From Mastigamoeba balamuthi (lineage: Eukaryota; Evosea; Mastigamoebida; Mastigamoebidae): DNA of 39,608 bases. Within the stretch, counting starts at the first letter, position 1; every line of letters begins with the position of its first letter. Shown piece by piece: positions 31,901 to 39,608 of this stretch. The DNA lies in contig CACRSC010000127.1 of the NCBI GenBank assembly GCA_902651635.1, forward strand, positions 1 through 39,608, in the 5' to 3' direction. A model generated the notes under the pieces. It was not told where the DNA came from, ran no database searches, and saw only the letters and a program-made list of their open reading frames with translations. Position numbers and translations under genes: made by a program.

Positions 31901-33305
31901 CTGACTGAGGTCACCGGTGTTCAGGGCCATCTGGGTTATGAGCACCTCGTGTGCCCCCTGATTGCACCAGTCTTCCTCTGTCTGTCTGCTGAGGTCCGTC
32001 CCCACGCCGTCGCCATAGGGCCCCATCTTGAAATCAAACATGTCGAACGTGCGGACATCACGGAAGATGGCATCGAGGAAGTTGGCCCTCGTGAGCGGCC
32101 ACCCGTAGAGCTCGAGGGCCCTGGTGGCAGCCATGACGATGAGGCGGCCCGAGATGTAGCTTTCGAATGAGGAGTGGCTAGCATTAAGCCCCTGCTGGTA
32201 CTTGCCCATCGCCATTCTGTACTCCCTGCGCCGTTTTGCCCGTCAACTAGAGGGCTGAAAAGTAAGGGACTCACGAGGCGATCCTGAGGGTGGAGCCCGC
32301 GGGGTTTGGGACCATCTGACTGAAGTACACCGTCGATTTGAGTTCTCTCGCAAGTCGATATCGCGTGGCCGCAGACACTGCTCTGAACAACTCCTCCGCG
32401 ATGACCCAGGCCATCGACACGTACTTAACGCTACTGATTCCTCTGCTGGCCATCTCCTCGATCACAGCTCCCGACATTGCCCCCTGGGCAGCGAGCACGA
32501 CCGCCTTGGGAGCGCCGTTTGCCAGCAGAGTGTTCACCACGGACACAGCCATCGACTTGAGCTCGGTTGCCGAGGTCGTGGAAGCGTAGTTGCACACTGA
32601 CAGCAGCGACCCGCCGAGGGAACCAACTGCCTCGCCGGCCATGAGCCACAGCCCGCGCCCCATTGTTGTGTCCTCGTAGAAGAGGGCCGTGTTGTTGAGG
32701 ACGTTCCAGTCCTTGGCCAGGAAGGCAACAATGGCATTGAGCTCGTCTCCAGCCCCGGCCCTCGTGAGCGCCACGCCTGTCCTGGGGCCCCCGATGTTGG
32801 TGTTTGCTGTGCGCTGCATGACGATGAAGCGTTGGCGGAGCATCTCGCTGCTCGAGAGACTCCCGATATAAGGCACCGGGGCGCCGTCGGAGCCCTCGTT
32901 CATCTGTGGGACCGTCATCGCCATCTCGCTGGCGAGCCACCCGATGTTCCCCGCGATGGCGAACGCGGGCCCACTGCCCGAGGCCCCGCGGCAGAGCAGC
33001 GTCTCGGTGTTGTTCATGTGGCGATCGCCGTCGCTGGCGTCGTCGAGCGACGCCAGCACGAACTTGAGCTGCGAGACCTCGTTGGCCCTGGCGAACGCTG
33101 CCTCGAGGCCTGCGCGTACGGCGACCCCCATGCCCATGTGCGGCCCCGAGAAGGGGGCCGACAGCCCCACGACGAGGACAGCCCGCCCTGTGGCGTTGTT
33201 GGGCATGATGTCGTAGACGACCTCGGGGCAGGACGACGCGAGTGACGTGGGCACCCAGCCGACGGCCAGCGTGCATACGAGGGCGACGAGAGTGTGCGTG
33301 TGCAT
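28996..33305 (-). CDS. Receptor pseudokinase 3: tandem PBP-type flytrap domains, TM, kinase-like domain (10 exons)
   Basis: The model joins 33305-32275, 32225-31664, 31614-31487, 31412-31244, 31188-30168, 30104-30019, 29966-29886, 29834-29687, 29629-29331 and 29271-28996, giving 1266 residues. An in-frame ATG at 33323 would add six residues. The start at 33305 is preferred because it matches gene 2 (MHTHTL) and the similarity ends there. The architecture is as in gene 2, with signal peptide, two PBP type I domains, TM (VVIISTVVPGAILCASILVA), kinase-like domain and tail. The degenerate motifs are the same: VAIR, HGNLS (His1017, Asn1019) and DFW (1037-1039). The C-lobe insert is rich in Ser, Ala and Gln. 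DNA of the first 350 bp of exon 1 and of most of the last exon is almost identical to gene 2, while the middle is clearly diverged. Confidence 0.9.
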
Positions 33306-33365
33306 CGCGAGGGGAGAGGACAACAGACCAGGCGAGTTGCTCTGAGCTCAACGAGGTGGATTGTG

Positions 33366-33412
33366 GTCTGAATCTGGCTGCGGCGGTTCTGTGAGGTACC
33401 TCTTTCCGAGGA
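33366..33412 (-). promoter_or_regulatory. Conserved proximal upstream block of receptor gene 3
   Basis: TCTGAATCTGGC and TCTTTCCGAGGA recur here at the same distance from the ATG as before gene 2. The matching spacing (94 and 96 bases for the second block) is the reason for proposing a promoter element. Confidence 0.45.
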
Positions 33413-33633
33413 GTTGTATTTGCTGCTGTGCACGTGTTGCTATTTCGGGCAGTGGTCATTGAGTAAGGAGCGCCTCGAAGTCCAAATGTGGGAGAATCAC
33501 GCCCAGTTTTTCAGCACCGAGCCCGTAATTGGCAATCCTGGCAAAAGCTGCCGGCGGTGCGCAGAGCGTCGTGAAGACTCGCCATCAGCGCCGTGCTCGG
33601 GCGGGGCCTGTCGCCCGACCACGCCGTCTTTCT

Positions 33634-33693
33634 CCCGTCTCGGGAGATGGTGCACTGCATATTCGTTGCTGTTCGAGTGTAGTTCCACGATAG
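33634..33693. repeat. Dispersed upstream repeat, copy B
   Basis: CCGTCTCGGGAGATGGTGCAC and, after about 25 bases, GTTCGAGTGTAGTTCCACGATAG (split here for length: GTTCGAGTGTAG, TTCCACGATAG). It is similar to copies A and C and lies about 380 bp before gene 3. Confidence 0.5.
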
Positions 33694-34370
33694 CAAAGTC
33701 TCCGAGTTAATCGATCACATCCGCGGCATTTCTGCGGCCTGTGAGGGTCATTTTCCTCGTGGTGTGAGGGCAGTTGGGGACTGCGGCGTTGAACTGGACA
33801 GGACTGGCCGCACCCCAGGGATTGAGAGCAGCTTCCATCTGCTTCGCCAGTGCTCCGAGAGCGACCAAGGACAGCGTTTGCGCTTAGGCTGCAGCAACGA
33901 ATGTGTTCGTGGGCGTTCTCGGGATGCCATCACCTTGTCTTATTTCTGTGAACCGTCAGCGTACTCTCGGCTCCCCGAGAGCCCAGAATGCTCGCACAAG
34001 CTCTCGATAGAGCGGCACATCGTTTGGCCAGAACTCGGAGAAGGGACCAAGTTCACAGATTCTGTATTCTTTTCTTCGAAAAGAGGCATCGTTTTCAAAC
34101 TGTACGGGCATCATGCCAATTCCACAGACCTTGCTTGGGTTATGCTCGCCACGCAGGATTTGGGAACAGTTTTACGCTTGAAAGATCCTTCAGGGCTTCA
34201 GCATCAGTGTTGCAAGGCTCTCCCAGCAGCCCTCAACAACAACTTGTTCCCTCGTGCAGTCAAGGAGCAAATGAGCCCCTCATATACTCTCCTGCGGACC
34301 GCGGCAGCTTTCCTGCCTTCTTCGCACAGGCGCAGTCCCTGAGCCCCACGACCTTTAAATGGAACTCTGT
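33694..34370. other. Region without a supported gene
   Basis: A plus-strand frame of 192 codons (33764-34342) is open but has no signal peptide, domain pattern, repeat or family match that I can recognise. No homologous stretch lies near the other receptor genes. It may be chance or a decayed gene. Confidence 0.3.
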
Positions 34371-34605
34371 GCTCAACGCCACTTAGGCTGCCCGGTTCGT
34401 CGGCCTGTCCGTCGCCCCCACAGGCCTCTCGCGGCAACCGCATGTGGTCCCCGCTGGCATCGGCGCGGCGTTTGCCAGGCCTCTTCCCTTGCTCGATGTT
34501 GCTCCGAGCCCCTTTTCCGCCTGGACGAACATTGTGACCCTTGTGTGCACTGGCTCCAACGGCGACGACTCGGTTTTTTGATGGCCGGCACTGTCGGCTC
34601 CCGCA
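34371..34605 (+). pseudogene. Relic of receptor exon 1
   Basis: The plus strand follows the start of the first flytrap domain: AACGCCACT, then VGLSVAPTG (family VGQSVALTG), then a GIGAAFA-like segment and a final CTGSNGDDS part matching CTGTNGND. It has many indels and stops. No signal peptide or later exons are left. It is closest in pattern to gene 1 and the pseudogene at 35058. Confidence 0.65.
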
Positions 34606-34794
34606 GGTGCAATAGACTAGAGACGAAAGCGCCCTCTCAATGCAGACAAGCATCCGTGATTTGAAGAGCACCTCTCCATCTTCTTTCAGTTCGTGGTCAC
34701 TACATTGGGGAAATGGAGCGAGTTGACATTGGCGCGGTCTCCTCGTCGCGGGGGAGAGTTACCGGTGCCGCGGTGCCGATGCAGACCGCGATGC

Positions 34795-34850
34795 TTCCTC
34801 CAGTGGGTGCAATGGACACCCGTTGCAGTTCGGGTGTAATTCCACGATAG
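34795..34850. repeat. Dispersed upstream repeat, copy C
   Basis: It contains GTTCGGGTGTAA followed by TTCCACGATAG on the plus strand, about 210 bp before the pseudogene start. Orientation on the plus strand equals that of copies A and B, although the downstream gene runs the other way. A simple promoter role is therefore doubtful. Confidence 0.45.
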
Positions 34851-35057
34851 CACCATTTTTTTCTCTCGCCCTATGAAGGCACCGGGACTGCAAGGCGCTC
34901 GGGTTTCTTTTTTCGCCCGTCGGCTTTTACCCCATTTAGCAATGTGGGTGGCTTCTACACGCCCCAATTCGGGAACAGATTCGCATTGTTGCCTGGGCGA
35001 GGTTCAACTTCAATAAGGGCGTTACAAGGCTTTCACACATTTATTGTGACTGGAGCA

Positions 35058-37545
35058 ATGAGCCCCTCCCGTCAAAGCTGCGTCCCTCGGACCGCGGTGG
35101 CTCTCCTTCTCTGTTGCTTTCTGGCGGACGCCTCCCTGTGTCCCACAACCGCAAAGCGTGGCATCGTGCCTAACGCCACCACCGGCAAGGCTGTGCTGGT
35201 TGTCGGTCAGTCCGTTGCCCTCACAGGCCCTCTCGCGGGCACCGGCATCGCGGTCCGCGCAGGCCTCGACTCGGCGTTCGCATTGGCAAACGAAGCCTCG
35301 GTCATCAAGTACGTGCTGTCCACGCTCGACGACGCCTCGAGAGCCGAGAGCACGACAGTGAACATCATTTCCCATGTGTGCACCGGCGCCAACGGCTACG
35401 AACCACGAACCCGCCTTTGCGATCGCCGGCTCTGTTGGCTCGCTGCTGAGCGAGACAGCCATGGCGATCATGCCCATGGTCGCGGGGGCCGATGGTGTGC
35501 CGGTGCCGTACCTGGGAGGTCTGGCGAGCAGCCCTATGCTCCGGGACGCGGTTTTGCCCTCAGCAGCAGCAGGGCATACGTGGCCCTATCAAGGGTGGAG
35601 GTCGGCGACGAGGTCAACGCTATTGTGTCGTTCCTCACGAGGGACTGAGATGTCCTCAGCAACACAGCTGTCGTCCTCCAGGACGAGCTCTCTGGCCTTG
35701 AAGTGGCAATCCTCGTGAACACCTCGCTGCACTCAATGGGCGCCACCCTGTTGTCATCTGCAATCATCCCCTCCGTGACCAACGCGAGCCAGCTGAGAGC
35801 AGTCACGAAGAAGGTGACGGACAACTTGCTGGCAAACGGGAAGCCCAGGGCTGTCATTCTGACCACAATGGGAGCTGAAACGGGCATGATCATCGAGGAG
35901 ATGGCGAGCAGAGGTGTCTCGGGAGTGATGTACATCGGGAACACGTGGTACATGGCAGAGGACCTCTACAGCGCAGTGCCAAAGTCCACGTGGGCGAAAC
36001 TCTCGGGAGAGCTCAGGTCGTCTGTGTACTTCAGCCAGCTCGTCCCCATGCCCACGAATCCTGACCTCATCGTTGCCAAGTGAGCCTCGCATTCGGCACC
36101 TCCCTTCCTCACCCATTTCAGGGAGTACCACAAGGCGATGGACAAGTTCCACCCGGAGCTCAAGTACAGCCACGCCTCCTTCGAGGGTTTCATCTCGGGC
36201 CGCCTCATTGTCATGGCCGCCGCCAAGGCCCTCGAGCTCCACGGTTGGCCGCTCACAAGGGCCATCTACCTCGACGCCATCTTCCGCGAGGCCTGAACTT
36301 TCGATGTGTACGGCTACAGGCTGGGTCCCTACGGCGACGGCATCGGGTCCGAGTACGGCACGCAGACGGTGGACGACTGGTGCAACCAGGGAGCCCACGA
36401 GGTGTTCATGACCAGGATGTCTCCTGACACCGGCGACCTTGCGGAGGAGGAGTCCTCGTCGTTCAAGTTTGTGGGGTGCAGCTCGTGGGGTTGGAACAAG
36501 ACCTCGACGCGGACCACTGTCGGATTCACGGCGCTGTTCGACACTGCGCTGGAGAGGACTCTGCGGGTAGGAATGAACGCGGCGCTGTCTGCGTACAACA
36601 GCAAAGCGCAGGAGAGGGTCGTAACGCTGACCTCGATGGTATCTGGGATAAGCGGCGCATTCACCAAGCTCGCGGCCAGACAGGTTCGAGTGTCGTCTCT
36701 CCCCCATCTCACCTCCATGGGTCAGACAGTCTCTGTGGTCAGTCTGGGCGAGGGAGAAGCTGCTCGTGCTGTGTACGAGATTGGATCACCGCACTTCATT
36801 CCCCTCGTTGCGCCGCGCTCGGGACTTCAAGTACTTCGGAGGCCATTCAAGCGGTTCGTGCAACAAACACAAGTGAGTCTGCGCTCTGACTCGCCTGCCA
36901 GGTCTGTGGTTAACCTTTTTGCCTCGTACTACCAAGAGGCCAAGGCAGCGGCCAAGTCTCACGCCCTGCAGCATTTGGAATTGTGTTGTGGGAGCTGTTC
37001 CTTCCCAGCGAGGTGTACTCATCTCTTACAGCCTCGAGCAAGTCCTCACAGTCGAGCTCTGTGTCTGGCCAGGGCGAGCCCCAGACTGCCTTGTCATCGC
37101 AGCACGAAATGTGTCCAGACATCCCACCGACTACACCGAAGGAGGTGGTGACACTGCTGAACCACTGCTGGTTGAAGGAGCCCGAGAGGAGGCCGTCCGT
37201 CTTCCAGATCCTCAGGAACTGGCCTCAGACGTTTGCTGTATGCTCTCTTCCCCTCTGTATTCCCATGGCGTTCTCGCAGGCTCACTCCCATCTGATTGAT
37301 GCATACAGTCCATCGGCGTGTTCGAAGTTCCGTCAGACATGAGTATCAGCTCTCCGTCGGCACGCCAGATGTTCTCGGATTTCTCCATGGAATCAAGGGA
37401 GCCTGCTCACGAGATGATGGTGGCTGTCATCCCACAGCAACTCGATGTTCCTCTCGAGTGTGCCAGCGGTTCTTCTGCTCTGTCTGGCTTCCCCATCCGA
37501 TCGGCAAATGGCGACGACTCTGGAGTTACTATTGTTCCTGTCTAA
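35058..37545 (+). pseudogene. Receptor pseudokinase 4, inactivated paralogue of gene 1
   Basis: It starts with a good signal peptide (MSPSRQSCVPRTAVALLLC) and the first flytrap domain. A 7-nt near-duplication at about 35398 then shifts the frame. A second shift before 35590 restores it. A TGG-to-TGA change at 35646-35648 stops translation, and another TGA replaces an Arg codon at 36294-36296. Exons 2 and 3 are otherwise readable, with family splice sites. In the middle of exon 4 (about 36957) the sequence jumps directly to the end of intron 8. That removes the rest of the second flytrap domain, the TM helix and the kinase N-lobe with its VAIR, HGN and DFW motifs. Exons 9 and 10 (AFGIVLWELF to the EMMVAVIPQQL tail) remain. 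No functional product is expected. Confidence 0.9.
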
Positions 37546-37974
37546 CAGACAGTGGACAGCGAAGTGCACCCCACAATTCAAACTCGCACGGAATAACACA
37601 CTGTTTTGGGTTTTCTTCATCCGTTTTCTCCAGTTTCATTTTTCATCTTTTTTTGCTCCGTTGTCACCTCATTCCATCGATTCAAGTGACTGCACAATCG
37701 GAATGAATCGATGGACGGCATCAAGAACTCAAGCCCGTGGAAAGGCAAGAAAGAGTTTGGCACGTGATCCATCGGCGTTATCATATGAGTGTCAAGTGTC
37801 ATTACCGGCTTGCATTTCGCCCACAATACAACAAGATAGAAGCGAAAATGATGGCTTTCTAGGTCAAGCTCGGCATAGGTAGGTTGGTTGGTTGTTTTCA
37901 TGGTTGTGTCGAGGGTTCGACTACGGATTGTCATCTGTACAAACGAGCCAAGTGGGCGGGCTCGTCCAGAAAGG
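37546..37974. other. Intergenic, convergent 3' ends
   Basis: 429 bp between the pseudogene and the partial gene, AT-rich in its first part. No coding feature was recognised. Confidence 0.4.
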
Positions 37975-39608
37975 TCAAGGGAGGGCGCTCTTGGTTGTGG
38001 CGTCCGGGATTGGGAAGGAACTCAGAGGTCCTGCCCCGCCGGCGATGGAGAGGCTCTCGCTCCCGAGTTGCTGCGGGAGGACGGCAACCATCATCTCGTC
38101 GTCCGATACGTCCCTATCAGACATGTCGACAGACGGCAGTATGTGGTTTGCTGGGCCGGGCGAGCTCAGGCTCAGATCAGTTGGCATCTCGAAGGCGCCC
38201 GCCGCCTGCAGCAGAAGCAGAGTGTGGCATATCAGCTGTGCATCAAAGGAATGTCCTCTCGTACGGAGAATGTCTGGGGCCAGTTCCTGAGGATCTGGAA
38301 GATAGAGGGCCTCCTCTCGGGCTCCTTCTGCCAGCAGTGCGTGAGCAGCGTCACCACCTCCTTGGGCGTCGACGGGTGGATCTCGGGCACGGTGCTCTGC
38401 TGCTGCGAGGCCGTCGGCTGTAACTCCGCCCCCTGCTGCTGCGCCGACGAGTGCGACACCGAAACGGAAGAGGACTTGCTCGAGTCGGTCATAGTGATGT
38501 ACAGCTCCGCGGGGAGGAAGAGCTCCCACAGTACGATGGCAAACGCTGCACGAAGGGTGAGATGGGCCTCTCCCAGGCTCGCCCCAGGAGCAGCGCACCG
38601 AAGACGTCCGTGGCGGTCGTTGCTGGCTTCCCCTCGATGAGTTCGGGAGCGAGCCAGTTGCAGCGCCTCCGAGCTGACGAGGTAGCCGTCGAGTTCTTGC
38701 CCGTAGAGCACCAGAAGTCGCACAGCTTGGTGACCATGCTTCCATCAATCTGCACGGTGCCCGTGAGCTCTGTGGGTGCGCTTGGAGGGCTGCCCCACCA
38801 TCAGCGACTTGCTCGACAGGTTTCCGTGAACAACTGGAGGCTTTGCCGAGTGCAGGAAGGCCAGCCCCTTGATCGTATCCTGCGCTCTGGAGGTTAGCGG
38901 GCACTGATGGGCCGATTGACTGAGAGGTGGCGCACGAATGCGATGGCGACCTGGTTGAAGTAGTTCATGTTCTGCTTGTTCTTCTTCAGGTACTCGTGTA
39001 GCGACCCGTTCGCCATGTACTCTGCAGAGCCCTCTTGGCTGTCAGCACAGGGAACAAGGCTGTTGTAACTTGCAATCGCTCGCGCACCACTGACGACAAG
39101 GAGGTCCTTGCTGCTGTCACAGTAGCCCAGGAGCATCAGCAGGTTGGGGTGGTGCAGGCTATGGATCAGCTCCATCTCGCCCTTGATGACCTCTAGGTCC
39201 TCGCGCGTGATGGCGGCCTTGTCGATGACACGGATGGCCACGGGGGTGCCGTGCCAGTCGCCGTTGTGGACCGTGCCGAACTGGCCCTTGCCGATCCGCT
39301 CCCCAATCTCGATCTCGTTCCTCTTGAGCCGCTTGAGCGTCGCCCCTCCCCTGCTCTTGACGACGACGGCCGCCACCAGAAGCGCGCCGAGCACGGTGCC
39401 CCCAGGGATGGCGATGGCCAGTGCGAGCGTGCGCGTGTTGCTGTCGCCCGAGAACCCCTCGGGATCGTCGAACTCCTTGCCACACCTGCGGCTCTCGTTG
39501 ATGGAGAAGGAGAGGTAGTTGAAGACGATCGCGTCCCACTGCGAGACGTAGACCGTGTCCATGCCCTGGTTGCATTCCCTCTCGCCGCTGTCCGAGTCGA
39601 GGAAGGGG
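37975..39608 (-). CDS. Receptor pseudokinase 5, 5' part beyond the window
   Basis: The visible exons are 39608-39088 (cut), 39021-38936, 38879-38799, 38749-38599, 38545-38265 and 38205-37975. The first visible residues are the end of the second flytrap domain (FLDSDSGERECNQG). The TM segment (TLALAIAIPGGTVLGALLVA) and the basic stretch follow. The kinase-like domain again has GKGQFGTV, VAIR, HGNLSSKSLM and CDFWCS. The activation segment ends in APE. The C-lobe insert is rich in Ser and Gln. The tail is the most diverged copy (AFEMPTDLSLSSPG ... DDEMMVAVLPQQL) but keeps the core. Exon sizes 86 and 81 are the same as in the other genes. Neither extracellular flytrap domain is covered apart from the short end of the second. 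Confidence 0.88.

Noticed and set aside
33764-34342. Plus-strand frame of 192 codons
   Set aside because: No recognisable domain, signal peptide or related copy. It is kept only as a note on the region, not called a gene.

Overview
This is eukaryotic nuclear DNA, most likely from a free-living protist. Coding regions are GC-rich and cut by many very short GT-AG introns, mostly 41-85 nt. Genes lie on both strands without operon logic. The content is eukaryotic: a LAMMER/CLK kinase, a three-BRCT protein, a Ty3/gypsy retrotransposon with a chromodomain-like tail, and receptor-like transmembrane proteins with kinase-fold cytoplasmic domains. I cannot name the species. An amoebozoan-type protist would fit, but that is a weak inference.

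Layout. (1) 1-6,350: a decayed Ty3/gypsy copy on the minus strand, with its middle segment inverted, into which a younger complete element (714-5842, short LTRs, 4-bp CATG target duplication) inserted on the plus strand. The younger element is itself dead: frameshifts, a changed reverse-transcriptase active site and a missing piece between RNase H and integrase. (2) 6,766-9,325 (-): an eight-exon gene for a secreted, probably GPI- or membrane-anchored protein built from repeated Gly-x-Trp-Tyr modules. (3) 10,141-12,636 (-): a three-BRCT, microcephalin-like protein. It is divergent from (4) a seven-exon LAMMER kinase at 13,089-15,534 (+). (5) 15,944-16,381 (-): an intronless YgbA_NO-family gene of bacterial type, a horizontal transfer candidate. 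(6) 16,532-39,608: a cluster of one receptor family. It holds three complete genes (17,337-21,507 +; 23,804-28,137 -; 28,996-33,305 -), one pseudogene (35,058-37,545 +), one gene cut by the window end (37,975-39,608 -) and two short relics.

The receptor family is the main novelty. Each complete member has a signal peptide, two tandem periplasmic-binding-protein type I (Venus-flytrap) domains, one transmembrane helix, a TKL-like kinase domain and a conserved 77-92-residue tail. In the four copies that retain those exons, the kinase carries the same lesions: the VAIK lysine is Arg, HRD is HGN and DFG is DFW. They are therefore probably pseudokinase receptors. The layout parallels animal natriuretic-peptide receptors (flytrap ectodomain plus kinase-homology domain), but with no cyclase after the kinase fold. 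The exon plan is nearly frozen (562, 128, 169, 86 and 81 nt recur), and the cluster shows tandem duplication, apparent gene conversion and pseudogene decay.

Exon borders were worked out by hand from reading frame, splice dinucleotides and family alignment. For the five multi-exon models that are complete in the window, the exon sums are multiples of three.
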